Source: Acidobacteriota bacterium
GTDB lineage: Bacteria; Acidobacteriota; Terriglobia; Terriglobales; Acidobacteriaceae
Length of the DNA stretch: 64,000 bases
Reading direction: 5' to 3'
NCBI GenBank assembly: GCA_013289875.1
Contig: JABCZC010000022.1
Span: 1 to 64,000 of the forward strand
The notes beneath the pieces were generated by a model, which saw only the letters and a list, made by a program, of their open reading frames with translations, had not been told where the DNA came from and made no database searches. Position numbers and translations under genes: made by a program. Of the stretch, positions 54,449 through 63,772 are shown in pieces; position 1 is the first letter of the stretch, and each line of letters starts with the position of its first letter.

Positions 54449-55552
54449 TCAACGGGTGTGTGGAACTACGCCGGGGATCTTCAGGGAAATGCGATAGATG
54501 CTTGTGCTCGCAGCGATGTAGAGCGTTTTGTGATCGGGGGCGCCCCAGGCCAGGTTGCCAACAGGCTCAGGCATCGCAATCGTGCCGAGATGCTTACCGT
54601 CAGGAGAAAAGATCCAGACGCCGCCAGGTCCAGCGCTGTACACATTCCCTTCCTGGTCGACCTTCATTCCGTCTGGCGCGCCATGATGCGCATACGCACC
54701 CGCGTCAAAGAAGAGCTTCGCGTCGGTGAGTGTCCCATCGCGCTGCACGGTATAACGCATCCAAATCATCTTTGGCTCGGAGTTATCGACGTAGAGATAT
54801 TTTTCATCCGGTGAAAAGGCGATGCCGTTGGGTCGCGGCAGGTCCTTGATGAGGAGTTGCAGCCCAGCACGCGCAGGGGGTGCTCCAGGCTTTTGAGAAA
54901 GTGCTCCGGGGATGCGGTAGACGCCATTCACGCGCAGTTCTCGGGCTGGGTCGCTGTCTGTCTGCGTCCCAAGCCCATAGGGTGGATCAGTGAAATAGAG
55001 TGAGCCGTCAGACTTGTAGACCAGGTCATTGGGACTGTTCAGGCGCTTGCCCTGGTAGGTGTCCGCGAGAATCGTAATCTGCGCCCCAGAATCGATGCTC
55101 TCGAGTCTCCACACATCCCGTTGCGCGTGCCCCGCTACGGTTAGCCGGCCTTGAGAGTCAAGGGTCATGCCGTTCGAGCCAGGCTCGGGACCGCCGTAGG
55201 GAGGTGGACCCTTATAGCCGCTCGGCTGCATGAAGATGCTGACGCCGCGAGCCGGGTTCCATATGCGGATGCTGTTGCTGGGAATTTCCGCAAAGATAAG
55301 GCTGCCGGATGGAAGCCAGAGCGGGCCTTCGGTCCACTTGAAGCCTGTCGCTATTCGTTCGAGAACAGGCTGGGCGGGAATGAGTCTGTTTACAGCCGGG
55401 TCGAGGCGTTCTATGGATGTCGTAACTAAGACCGTGGCAGAAGGAGTTGCGTCGTCTTTAGAACCGGCGTGCACGACCGATAGAGGGCCAAGCGCTTTCG
55501 CCGCCAGCAGCATCACTGCGCTGAGAGCGCAGATAGAACTTTTCTTCGTCAC
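54449..55552 (-). CDS. Exported SMP-30/gluconolactonase family protein
   Basis: A 367-aa beta-propeller hydrolase. N-terminal signal (ICALSAVMLLAAKALGPLSVVHA); propeller motifs FKWTEGPLWLPSGSLIFAEIPSN, GPEPGSNGMTLDSQGRLTVAGHAQRDVWRLE, LNSPNDLVYKSDGSLYFTDPPYGLG, DLPRPNGIAFSPDEKYLYVDN and GAPDGMKVDQEGNVYSAGPGG (metal-site Asn/Asp residues). It probably opens sugar lactones in the periplasm. Start GTG 55552 with AGGAG ten bases before it. It belongs to the sugar-acid gene group. Confidence 0.88.
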   Translation of the reverse strand: MTKKSSICALSAVMLLAAKALGPLSVVHAGSKDDATPSATVLVTTSIERLDPAVNRLIPAQPVLERIATGFKWTEGPLWLPSGSLIFAEIPSNSIRIWNPARGVSIFMQPSGYKGPPPYGGPEPGSNGMTLDSQGRLTVAGHAQRDVWRLESIDSGAQITILADTYQGKRLNSPNDLVYKSDGSLYFTDPPYGLGTQTDSDPARELRVNGVYRIPGALSQKPGAPPARAGLQLLIKDLPRPNGIAFSPDEKYLYVDNSEPKMIWMRYTVQRDGTLTDAKLFFDAGAYAHHGAPDGMKVDQEGNVYSAGPGGVWIFSPDGKHLGTIAMPEPVGNLAWGAPDHKTLYIAASTSIYRISLKIPGVVPHTR

Positions 55553-55592
55553 TGCCTGTCATCTCCTGGCTTTCTCTCTTTACGTTCTCTAT

Positions 55593-55632
55593 AAATGGAG
55601 AAGGCATGCATCAAATGGAGAAGGCATGCATC
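55593..55632. repeat. Perfect tandem duplication, two 20-bp units
   Basis: AAATGGAGAAGGCATGCATC occurs twice, back to back (55593-55612 and 55613-55632), with no mismatch. It lies between the uxaA stop (55634) and the lactonase start (55552). It contains the palindrome GCATGC. Probably a recent tandem duplication in an intergenic space. Confidence 0.9.
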
Positions 55633-55633
55633 G

Positions 55634-57265
55634 TTAAAGCGATACACCTCGCTTCCAGGGAATGAAATCATTCTGCCCAAGTATCTCCGCTTTTGTCAGG
55701 GCACTTCCGCTGGCTACGTTCAGTATCGTCTCCAGAATGGAATCTCCGAGTTCTTCGATGGTCGCCTCACCACGGATGATTGCGCCGGTATCGATATCAA
55801 TGATGTCGGTCATGTGATCTGCGAGGCGCGTATTGGTGGCGACCTTGATGACCGGTGTTACCGGGTTGCCCGTGGGCGTACCAAGACCCGTGGTGAACAG
55901 AACGATGTTTGCGCCGGCTCCCACCTGGGCAGTAACGCATTCCACGTCGCTACCCGGAGTGCACAGCAGATTCAACCCACTGTTTGTTACATATTCCGGA
56001 TAATCGAGTACCCCGTGAACCGGAGAGGTCCCGCTTTTTCTCGCTGCGCCTGCGGATTTCATCGCATCCGTGATCAGGCCGTCCTGAATGTTACCCGGAG
56101 AGGGATTCATTTCGAAGCCGGAATGAACCGCTTTTGCGCGCGCGTTGTAATCGCGCATCAGCTGGATAAAGCGGTCCGCATCGTCAGGGTTGGAGCAGCG
56201 ATCGATAAGGTTTTGTTCGACGCCGCATAGCTCAGGGAATTCTGAAAGGATCGACCTGGCGCCTAGCGCGGCGAGTAAATCGGAGACGCGTCCCAGGGCG
56301 GGGTTCGCAGAGAGCCCGGAGAAGCCATCCGAGCCGCCGCATTTCAGGCCGACTGTGAGTTTTGCAATCGGGGCCGGCTGTCGCACGAATCGATTCGCCT
56401 GCAAGAAACCTTCGAAGGTGGCCTCGATCGCTTTCGAAAGCATTGTCGCTTCGAGTCCCGACTGCTGCTGCTCGAAGAGGAGTACGGGCTTGGTGATGTA
56501 TGGGTTTCGCCTTCGCAGTTCTTCGAGGAGGATGGCTGTCTGGGCATGCTGGCAGCCGAGACTCAGGACGGTTGCACCGGCGACGTTCGGGTGGTGAATG
56601 TATCCGGCAAGCAGGCCGCAGAGCGCCTGGGAATCTTGTCGCGTGCCTCCGCAACCCCCTTCGTGAATGAGAAACCGGACGCCGTCGAGATTAGAAAAAA
56701 CACGCTCACGTGTGACTGAGTGTTGCAGATGGGGGGCGGACGTCTGTTGCAAGTGCCGATCAACCAGTTCCCTGACCTGCTGGCTGTACTTTTTAGGACG
56801 GCTGTAACCCAGTTCCTCTTCGAAGGCTTCGCGCAGGGCTTCGACGTTGCGATTTTCACAAAACACCAGCGGAATCACGAGCCAGTAGTTCCGGGTGCCC
56901 ACCTGTCCATCGTCGCGGTGATAGCCATTGAAGGTGCGCTGCTGCCAGCGCGAAACATCCGGAGGCATCCACTCGAAATGGGCGTCTCTGCGCGCGAAGT
57001 CTGTCGCGTCGTGCTGAACGTTCCGCGTGCTCAGCAGACCGCCGCGAGGGATCGCCTCCCGAACGCGTCCTACGACGCCGCCATACATGATGATTTTCGA
57101 GCCAATCGCGAGATCCTCGATCGCAAATTTCTGCTTCGCCGGAATGTTCGTCACCGGAATATAGGTTGAGCCGGCAAATGAGACGGGCTCGCCACCCGGC
57201 AAGGTTGTAAGGGCGACCAGAACGTTATCGAGCGGATCGACTTTGAGTAACTTTTCGGCGGCCAT
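55634..57265 (-). CDS. UxaA-family altronate/galactarate dehydratase
   Basis: A 543-aa protein with an N-terminal SAF domain (LLKVDPLDNVLVALTTLPGGEPVSF ... AIPAKQKFAIEDL) and the UxaA catalytic domain (GYHRDDGQVGTRNYWLVIPLVFCENRN, HEGGCGGTRQDSQALCGLLAGYIHHPN, KLTVGLKCGGSDGFSGLSANP, FTTGLGTPTGNPV). The enzyme dehydrates altronate or a related sugar acid using an iron-sulfur or metal centre. The start could be GTG 57292 or ATG 57265. It is divergent from the class II aldolase gene. Confidence 0.9.
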   Translation of the reverse strand: MAAEKLLKVDPLDNVLVALTTLPGGEPVSFAGSTYIPVTNIPAKQKFAIEDLAIGSKIIMYGGVVGRVREAIPRGGLLSTRNVQHDATDFARRDAHFEWMPPDVSRWQQRTFNGYHRDDGQVGTRNYWLVIPLVFCENRNVEALREAFEEELGYSRPKKYSQQVRELVDRHLQQTSAPHLQHSVTRERVFSNLDGVRFLIHEGGCGGTRQDSQALCGLLAGYIHHPNVAGATVLSLGCQHAQTAILLEELRRRNPYITKPVLLFEQQQSGLEATMLSKAIEATFEGFLQANRFVRQPAPIAKLTVGLKCGGSDGFSGLSANPALGRVSDLLAALGARSILSEFPELCGVEQNLIDRCSNPDDADRFIQLMRDYNARAKAVHSGFEMNPSPGNIQDGLITDAMKSAGAARKSGTSPVHGVLDYPEYVTNSGLNLLCTPGSDVECVTAQVGAGANIVLFTTGLGTPTGNPVTPVIKVATNTRLADHMTDIIDIDTGAIIRGEATIEELGDSILETILNVASGSALTKAEILGQNDFIPWKRGVSL

Positions 57266-57377
57266 TGTGTAGATCGATTCTCTTCGAGGCACCTTCCATC
57301 CTATCGCCTGGCCGGCAAAGGCTCCAGAAGGCGTCTAATATTGACGTATTGATCGCCACGAAAAGGAAGCCTCAGAC

Positions 57378-58166
57378 ATGGCAACCTCGACTCTATCCGC
57401 TGAAGTCAAGATAGCGAAGACGCCCCCACCGCCCATCTTCCAGAATGTCGGTGAAGAGCGGTTACATCGGAAGCAGCGCCTGGCATCGGCGTTCCGCCTC
57501 TTTGCGAAGTTCGGATTCAGCGAAGGTGTTGCAGGACACATCACGGTCCGCGACCCTGAGGTTCATGACCACTTCTGGGTGAATCCATTCGGGATGCATT
57601 TCGCTCACATTCGCGTTTCGGACCTGATTCTTGTGAATGAGAAAGGCGACGTGGTTGAAGGCAACCGCCCGGTCAACGAGGCCGCCTTCGCCATTCACTC
57701 ACGGCTGCACATGGCAAGACCGGATGTCGTCGCGGCCGCCCATGCTCACTCCCTTTACGGAAAGACCTGGTCCACACTCGGCCGCTTGCTGGACCCGCTG
57801 ACTCAGGATGCGTGCGCCTTTTATCAAGACCACACCCTGTTCACCGATTACACCGGCGTGGTGTATGAAGCGTCGGAAGGCGATCGTATCGCTGAAGCTC
57901 TGGGGCATCGCAAGGCCGTAATCCTGCAAAATCATGGCATCCTGACTGTCGGAAGTACGGTCGACGAGGCCGCGTGGTTTTTCATTACGATGGATCGATC
58001 CTGCCAGTCGCAGCTGATGGCAGAGTCAGCGGGCAAGCCGATTCCAATTTCACATGAGAGTGCGGTCGTCGCGCACAAGCAGGTTGGAAACGCGCGCGTG
58101 GGCTGGTTTCAGTATCAGCCTCTCTGGGATTTAATTGTCAGAGAGCAGCCCGATCTCCTTGACTAG
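57378..58166 (+). CDS. Class II aldolase/adducin-family protein
   Basis: A 262-aa zinc-dependent aldolase or epimerase-like protein. Conserved blocks are LFAKFGFSEGVAGHITVRDPE, HFWVNPFGMHFAHI, AFAIHSRLHMARPDVVAAAHAHS (two zinc His), and AVILQNHGILTVGSTVDEAAW (third His). The family includes L-fuculose-phosphate aldolase. The exact substrate is not decided. It is divergent from uxaA. Confidence 0.88.
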   Translation: MATSTLSAEVKIAKTPPPPIFQNVGEERLHRKQRLASAFRLFAKFGFSEGVAGHITVRDPEVHDHFWVNPFGMHFAHIRVSDLILVNEKGDVVEGNRPVNEAAFAIHSRLHMARPDVVAAAHAHSLYGKTWSTLGRLLDPLTQDACAFYQDHTLFTDYTGVVYEASEGDRIAEALGHRKAVILQNHGILTVGSTVDEAAWFFITMDRSCQSQLMAESAGKPIPISHESAVVAHKQVGNARVGWFQYQPLWDLIVREQPDLLD

Positions 58167-58182
58167 CCTTCGGCCCCATTTC

Positions 58183-59232
58183 TTAGCCCAACCACTGGGG
58201 ATTGTTGAACGTGCCGTCGTAAATATGTGACGACTTGTACGCTTCAAATTTCCCGTCTGTTGCGACTGGCGCCGTCTTCTGCAGGATGGCAACCTTCTGC
58301 TGGTCGGTCATCGGCTTGAAACTTCGCGCCAGACCGAGCGCTTGGTCCAGATTCTGGAGAGACTCGCAGCCGGTAATCGTCATCGTCACCGGGACACTCA
58401 TCGCATAGTGCAACGCTTCGACAGCAGTCACGGTACCCGTCTTGATGATGGCGCCATTGCTCAGCGGCTTCATGCCCAGGATGGCCATGCCATGCTTCTG
58501 AGCCACCGGAATCACTTTTTGCCCGAAGCTGTCAAAGTGCTCATCCAGCGCGTTCACAGGCATCTGCACTGTGTCGAATGTGAACCCGTGTTTGTCCGCT
58601 GTTTCGATCATGTGCAGGTGCATCTCCGGGCTCTTGTGTCCTGTAAAACCGATGAACCGGATCTTCCCTTCTTTTCGCGCCTGCTTCAGCACGTCCACCA
58701 CATTGCCGGGCTGGAATGCCTGCTCGGGATCGCCCATGCGAATCACTTCGTGGATCTGTACCAGGTCGATGTGGTCCGTCTTCAGCCGCATAAACGACTG
58801 CTCCAGCTGCCTTCGCGCTTCCGCACCCGTGCGCCCGTCGATCTTTGTCATCAGAAAAGCCTTTTGCCGATAGCCATCGTGTAACGCCTTGCCCATGCGC
58901 TCTTCGCTCACACCGGCGTTGTAGTCCCAGCAGTTATCCAGGAAATTGATGCCGTCATCGAGCCCTTTTCTGACGATGCGAATCGCATCCTGCTCGGAAA
59001 CGCTCGACAGGCCAAGATGGTAGCCGCCAATGCCGATGATCGAAACCTCGGCATCCGCCCGTCCCAGTTTCCGACGGCCAATCCCATTCACCGTTGTCAC
59101 AATCGGCAAAGGAGTCTGCGCGGCCGCCCCGTGCAGTCCCGATCCTGCACCAACATTTTGGCCTGCTGCACTCTTTAATCCGGCGAGCGCCGCAGCAGCC
59201 GCTGCCTGCTTCAGAAAACTACGTCGTTCCAT
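58183..59232 (-). CDS. Tat-exported aldo/keto reductase
   Basis: A 349-aa protein. The N-terminus ERRSFLKQAAAAAALAGL has an RRxFLK twin-arginine motif, so it is probably exported. The AKR barrel follows: KLGRADAEVSIIGIGGYHLG, NFLDNCWDYNAGVSEERMGKAL (Asp-Tyr part), FLMTKIDGRT (Lys), LVQIHEVIR (His) and the C-terminal NAD(P)-site. Start ATG 59232 follows GGGGGATCAGG. It may act on a sugar or a sugar acid; no direct partner. Confidence 0.87.
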   Translation of the reverse strand: MERRSFLKQAAAAAALAGLKSAAGQNVGAGSGLHGAAAQTPLPIVTTVNGIGRRKLGRADAEVSIIGIGGYHLGLSSVSEQDAIRIVRKGLDDGINFLDNCWDYNAGVSEERMGKALHDGYRQKAFLMTKIDGRTGAEARRQLEQSFMRLKTDHIDLVQIHEVIRMGDPEQAFQPGNVVDVLKQARKEGKIRFIGFTGHKSPEMHLHMIETADKHGFTFDTVQMPVNALDEHFDSFGQKVIPVAQKHGMAILGMKPLSNGAIIKTGTVTAVEALHYAMSVPVTMTITGCESLQNLDQALGLARSFKPMTDQQKVAILQKTAPVATDGKFEAYKSSHIYDGTFNNPQWLG

Positions 59233-59452
59233 CCTGATCCCCCTATGAGTCTTTGATGTGTTCCCGTGGAGAAGGACGCAAGTTCGGGTCATTCGCCGTT
59301 TCCTGCTACTTACGTCAAGGCATTATTTGGGAGCCTTGAGCTAGATGTCAATTCAAGCCAGAAGTGCGAAGGTGGGAACGATGTCCTCTGCTCTTGCGCC
59401 TCTCATCCGTGCTCTGTATTGTTTTACTTTCATCGGGAGAACGTTTACTTAA

Positions 59453-61186
59453 ATGGCCGAAAACTCACCCTCGCGACGCAAATTCCTCCAGACCTCCGCG
59501 CTTGCCGCTTCCGCGCTTGCCTTCCGCACCAACCCGCTCCTCTCGCAGTCCACTCAGGTCGACGCTCACATCGAGGTCCTTCCCGCCGAGCCCATCGGTG
59601 TGATCTCCCCAGAGATTTACTCCCACTTCATCGAGCAGCTCGGTGGAGTCGTCTACGACGGCGTCTGGGTCGGCGAAAACTCGAAGATCCCCAACCAGGG
59701 CGGCATCCGCTCCTCCTTCATCGACATGATGCGCGCCGTCGAGGCCCCGCTCCTGCGCTGGCCCGGCGGCTGCTTCGCCGACTCCTACGACTGGCACGAC
59801 GGTATCGGCCCGATCGACAAGCGGCCCGCTCGCGCCGGCTTCTGGGATCAGCAGGACTCAAACCACTACGGTCTGCACGAATTCATGCGCACTTGCCGCC
59901 TTATCGGCTGCAAACCCTACCTGGCTGCGAATCTGCGCACCCAACCTGCCCGCGACTTCTATCAGGAGATCGAGTACTGCAACGCCCCGGCCGGCGACCT
60001 GCCCTCAAACTCCGCCGCTCCCGCCGAGCCGGATGCCTTCGCCACCCAGCGCGCTGCGAACGGCGATCGGGAACCTTTCAACGTCGACCTTTGGGGAGTA
60101 GGCAACGAGAGCTGGGGCTGTGGCGGTAACATGACACCCGAAGAGTACGCCGCTGCCTACCGCCGCTACACAGCCTGGGTTCCGAGCTATGGCGACCCTC
60201 TTCGCTTCGTGGCGGTCGGCCCTAACGGCGACGATGTCGACTGGACAACGCGCCTCTTCAAAGCGCTGTATGCCAACCCCGAACGCCGCCACATCTGGGG
60301 ACTCTCGATTCACTACTACACGTCCGGCAGTGCCGCACGCTTCGCCGATGGCGACGCCCTTCAGTTCAGCGACGACGAGCACTACGATCTGCTTACCCGC
60401 GGCTCGCTCATGGAGAAGATCATTAACGATCACTGGTCGGCGATGGGCAACCTGCCCGGTCAGCCGAAGAGTCCCGGCCAGCCGCGCGTCAAGTTCGTGG
60501 TCGACGAATGGGGAGCCTGGTACGGCAAGGGCACAGAACTCGGGCCGGGATACAACTTCTCGCAGCAATCCACCATGCGCGATGCGATCCTCGCTGCTAT
60601 CACCTTCGACATTTTCCAGCGCAACGCGGACAAGGTCGGCATCGCCGCCGTCGCCCAGTCGGTCAACTGCCTCCACTCGCTCATGCTCGCGCAGGGAGAT
60701 AAGGTGACGCTGACCCCGACCTTCGACATCTTCAAGATGTATCTGCCACACCGCGGAGCCCAAGCGGTCCGCGCCGAGTTCACCGCTCGCGCAATTCCCA
60801 ACCCGCTCGGAAACACGCCGATCCAGGTAGGCGGCGCCAGTTACATCGGCGCGCTGGCTCCGGTAAAGACGCTTGCAGGTCTCAGCGGCTCCGCATCGCT
60901 CGCGGCGAAAGGCCCTGCGTCGGAGAATGGGAAGCTCCTGACTTTGTCGGTTGTGAATCCACATCTAACGCGACCTATGACAACCGAGATCGCCGTTCGT
61001 GGAGCGAGCGTCACCTCGGCCACTGGCACCGTCCTGTCCTCGCACGATATTCACGACCATAACGACTTCGCACACCCCGACGCTGTTAAAGCGGCCGCCG
61101 CTTCGGTTAACACCCCAAACGGAGGAAAGCTCCTGCACACCTTCCCACCAGCGAGCGTGACGACATTGCAAACAAGGTTGGCCTAG
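59453..61186 (+). CDS. Alpha-L-arabinofuranosidase, GH51, Tat-exported
   Basis: A 577-aa glycoside hydrolase releasing arabinose from arabinoxylan or arabinan. The Tat signal is SRRKFLQTSALAASALAF. The catalytic residues are the acid/base Glu in WGVGNESWGCGG (about residue 218) and the nucleophile Glu in FVVDEWGAWYG (about residue 350), both fitting GH51. The TIM barrel is followed by the C-terminal beta-sandwich. It is divergent from the aldo/keto reductase gene. Confidence 0.95.
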   Translation: MAENSPSRRKFLQTSALAASALAFRTNPLLSQSTQVDAHIEVLPAEPIGVISPEIYSHFIEQLGGVVYDGVWVGENSKIPNQGGIRSSFIDMMRAVEAPLLRWPGGCFADSYDWHDGIGPIDKRPARAGFWDQQDSNHYGLHEFMRTCRLIGCKPYLAANLRTQPARDFYQEIEYCNAPAGDLPSNSAAPAEPDAFATQRAANGDREPFNVDLWGVGNESWGCGGNMTPEEYAAAYRRYTAWVPSYGDPLRFVAVGPNGDDVDWTTRLFKALYANPERRHIWGLSIHYYTSGSAARFADGDALQFSDDEHYDLLTRGSLMEKIINDHWSAMGNLPGQPKSPGQPRVKFVVDEWGAWYGKGTELGPGYNFSQQSTMRDAILAAITFDIFQRNADKVGIAAVAQSVNCLHSLMLAQGDKVTLTPTFDIFKMYLPHRGAQAVRAEFTARAIPNPLGNTPIQVGGASYIGALAPVKTLAGLSGSASLAAKGPASENGKLLTLSVVNPHLTRPMTTEIAVRGASVTSATGTVLSSHDIHDHNDFAHPDAVKAAAASVNTPNGGKLLHTFPPASVTTLQTRLA

Positions 61187-62004
61187 GGAGATGAGCCTGA
61201 TCGGCCAGACGTCCGCGCACTAGCGCTTTGTACCGACGTATCTAGTATTGCGCCTGCTTATCGCTGTGCGAAGCTTAGACCTTGTGCCAAATCGGCACCT
61301 CGGATTAGACCATTATGGCAAGGTCAAAAGTAAGTCGATGACTTAAATGGCGAGGCGGCTACCGAATAGTGTCCGTAAACATATCATAATAAAAGACAGT
61401 GGAGAATATATTATCAACGGTTGCCCCCATAGTTGCCCCCTGCAAAGCTGTGCTGAGGCTGCGAGACGCACTTTGCAATGCTCTCTCCGTCATAGCCGGA
61501 ATCACCTCGGCCTTGGCTACTGCGACCGTCACGATGGTTGTCCATGGGGTGGGGGTGGCTTGCGTGAGCATACTTAGCACGTGCGTTACAAAACAGACCG
61601 GAGACATGGTTTACAGCGTCTTGCTGTGCCCAAAATTGTGCCCCGTGTGCCCTTGTTTGGGGTTGTTTCCAAGAGAGCGCAAATTCGAGTAGATGCCGCC
61701 AAGTTCAAGACGCACAAATGCATACAAACAGGACATGAATAGTCGGGGAGAGAGCATTCGAGTATTCGAACCTCTGACCCCCTGATCCCGAAGATTGGAC
61801 CTGCGCTTGACCCATCACTGAGTTCTGCGCTCTTCCTGCTCCCGTGCGATGGCCTGCGCATCTCGCCCATGGCAACAGGGTCGGCGAACAAGAGACGAAA
61901 ACACAATGAGGAAAAGTGGACCGTCAGTTGCACCTGGAGAGAGGGATGATCTTACTGGCGTTCCCGGCATTTACTAGTACGCACCGGTGCTAAGGAACGA
62001 TGAG
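61187..62004. other. 818-base stretch without a supported gene
   Basis: Neither strand shows a frame with coding character, a ribosome binding site or a recognisable motif. The sequence looks like eroded DNA. A tRNA T-loop-like GGTTCGAAT on the minus strand near 61766 lacks a fitting stem. I see nothing else. Confidence 0.6.
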
Positions 62005-62517
62005 ATGGCTGTCAGAGTGCTTCATTTTGGAAAGGATAACTGCAACCGATTGCTAGTACTCCGCAGCGTCGGCTACGCAGTGGACACGTGCCGAACTGTG
62101 GAAGAATTTCACTCCGTGCTGCAAAAGGGAGCAGGTGCTGACGTCATATTGGTTACGACGGGACCTGCACGGGAGCGCCGCCAAGTGATCACGCTGGCCC
62201 GTGAACGTTCGCACGCTCCTCTGGTCCTGTTTAGTACCTGTTACGACTATGCGGACGAGGCCGAGTTCGATCTTGTCATTCCCCCTCTCACGCATCCGGA
62301 AGAGTGGCTGCGAAAAATAGCCGGGTTAATAGAGCAAAGCCGTGCCTTGAGCGCTATGTCCACAGCCATACGCGAGCGGTCGGCATTATTGAGACGGGAC
62401 TCCGAGATTGTGAGACTAAAATCCATGATCGAACGGCAGAAGTCAGCTACAGCGCGAGCGAAGACAGAGAGGATTATTGACCGTATCCGGCAGAAATCTG
62501 ACCCGGTGGAGAAGTAG
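62005..62517 (+). CDS. Degenerate response-regulator receiver-like protein
   Basis: A 170-aa protein with a receiver-like alpha/beta order: beta1 VRVLHFGKDN, helix 1 NRLLVLRSVGYAV, beta3 ADVILVTTG, beta4 APLVLFST, beta5 FDLVIPPLTHPEEWLRKI. The phospho-Asp at the end of beta3 is replaced by Thr and the conserved Lys by Pro, so it should not be phosphorylated. A C-terminal charged coiled-coil-like helix (about residues 115-170) replaces an output domain. AAGGAA lies 9 bases before the ATG at 62005. Function unknown. Confidence 0.6.
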   Translation: MAVRVLHFGKDNCNRLLVLRSVGYAVDTCRTVEEFHSVLQKGAGADVILVTTGPARERRQVITLARERSHAPLVLFSTCYDYADEAEFDLVIPPLTHPEEWLRKIAGLIEQSRALSAMSTAIRERSALLRRDSEIVRLKSMIERQKSATARAKTERIIDRIRQKSDPVEK

Positions 62518-62546
62518 CCGTTGGCCACCTTGGGGACGGTACCGGA

Positions 62547-62813
62547 TCAAGCGGTTTTTCGCGTTTTCGCAACCTCTAGCTCGGCACTCACTGGCTGCAC
62601 CTCGGTGAGAAAGCCGTGTTCTGTGTCCGTTGTTCTTGTCATTAACCTGAGAGCGTTCAGTGCGACGAACCGCAAATGTATGCGATCAAGGAGTTCGTTT
62701 TCGAATTTTTGTCTTGTACCAGCGGACAGCACTCTGGACCTCAAGCGTTGCTGTATTCCCGTGATCGCGCACGATTGTATCGCGATCTGCAACTGAAGCT
62801 GCTCCCGATTCAT
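62547..62813 (-). CDS. Doubtful small frame with C-terminus like the next small gene
   Basis: An 88-aa frame starting MNREQLQLQIAIQSCAITG and ending SAELEVAKTRKTA. The end resembles the ELEVEKLRAA end of the 53-aa gene at 62949-63110. No ribosome binding site is clear. It may be a degraded relative. Coding status uncertain. Confidence 0.3.
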   Translation of the reverse strand: MNREQLQLQIAIQSCAITGIQQRLRSRVLSAGTRQKFENELLDRIHLRFVALNALRLMTRTTDTEHGFLTEVQPVSAELEVAKTRKTA

Positions 62814-62948
62814 CACGGCGCAAAACCCCTGATGCCGCTGGAAGACTCTACCAAGTTTGAAGGATGCCGTCCGGGCGGCTATTTTTACGGTGTACTTTCT
62901 CACCCTACTAACAGAAGATGCACCGTTTATAAAGGGGGGTTGTTCCGG

Positions 62949-63110
62949 TTAGGCTGCCCTCAATTTCTCAACTTCTAGTTCGGCGATGAGACGCACGATG
63001 TGTTGCTTGAGTTCCGCGAGGGCCGGATCATCAGGACTGAGTTCCGTTCTCATCTCCACTTGCGTCAATGTTGAACAAAGCAACTCGACGAGAGTGGGGG
63101 CTCTCTTCAC
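62949..63110 (-). CDS. Small protein, 53 aa, unknown function
   Basis: A GTG-started frame (63110) reading VKRAPTLVELLCSTLTQVEM, then RTELSPDDPALAELKQHIVR, then LIAELEVEKLRAA. It is amphipathic and helical with acidic linker, and coding-like in pattern. I do not recognise the family. It lies near the degenerate receiver-like gene and may be linked with it. Confidence 0.5.
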   Translation of the reverse strand: MKRAPTLVELLCSTLTQVEMRTELSPDDPALAELKQHIVRLIAELEVEKLRAA

Positions 63111-63229
63111 ACCCAGTTAGATGCCTCTGGCCGGGGCAGCCGCCTCAAAAAGAGAGGGTAAACACTTCGAGGATAGTCCTCACATTGGCTTCCCGGTATG
63201 TTTCCCTCCAGACGCCCTCTCAAAGACGC

Positions 63230-63772
63230 CTAAACGGTTAAGAACTCATCAATTTGAGGAGCGGCGATGCGGAGGGTGTTCGGAGTGTGGCCGGGAGCCC
63301 GGACGGCAAACGGTTGGCGACCGCGAGCGATGATCAAACGGCGAAGGTAGTCATATTCACCGGCATAGTCCCACCCGTACGCTGCGATTGTCCCGCCAGG
63401 CCGAAGCACGCGGTGTTGCTCAGCAAGTGAGCGATCGAACGCAATAAAATTCAGGGCGAGACCTGAGACACACGCGTCGAAGCCTGTCGAGGGAAACTGC
63501 AAGATGTTGGCGTCGCCAAGAACGAACCGAACCCGAGGATCTTCGCAACTCCGTTTAGCAGACGTTAGTTAGTCAGCCGAGCTATCGAGGCCAACAGCTT
63601 CACTAGGATCGCAGCATGCAAGAATCGCTGAGGTAAGGGCTCCCGTCCCGCACGCGATGTCGAGCCACTTGAGGCGGGCGGGGAGCGTCAGCCATGCGAG
63701 AAACCTTGGCGCAATGACGCGGCTCCAATGTCCGACATACGCCTCGTACCCAACAGCGTCATTCCACATCAT
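63230..63772 (-). pseudogene. Class I SAM-dependent methyltransferase, inactivated
   Basis: The frame begins WNDAVGYEAYVGHWSRVIAPRFLAWL, has the SAM motif LDIACGTGALTSAI and LDSSA, then an in-frame TAA near 63569. The same frame continues LTSAKRSCEDPRVRFVLGDA, VSGLALNFIAFD, VLRPGGTIAAYGWDY. A single nonsense codon thus splits an otherwise normal methyltransferase. The C-terminus also ends early (at 63230) compared with the usual 250-270 residues. Confidence 0.8.

Noticed and set aside
61399-61692. 97-codon plus-strand frame in the 61.2-62 kb gap
   Set aside because: No ribosome binding site, odd Cys/Val-rich composition, no family resemblance.
61750-61800. Possible tRNA 3' half (GGTTCGAAT on minus strand)
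   Set aside because: T-stem bases do not pair, and no acceptor stem, D-arm or anticodon arm can be built around it.
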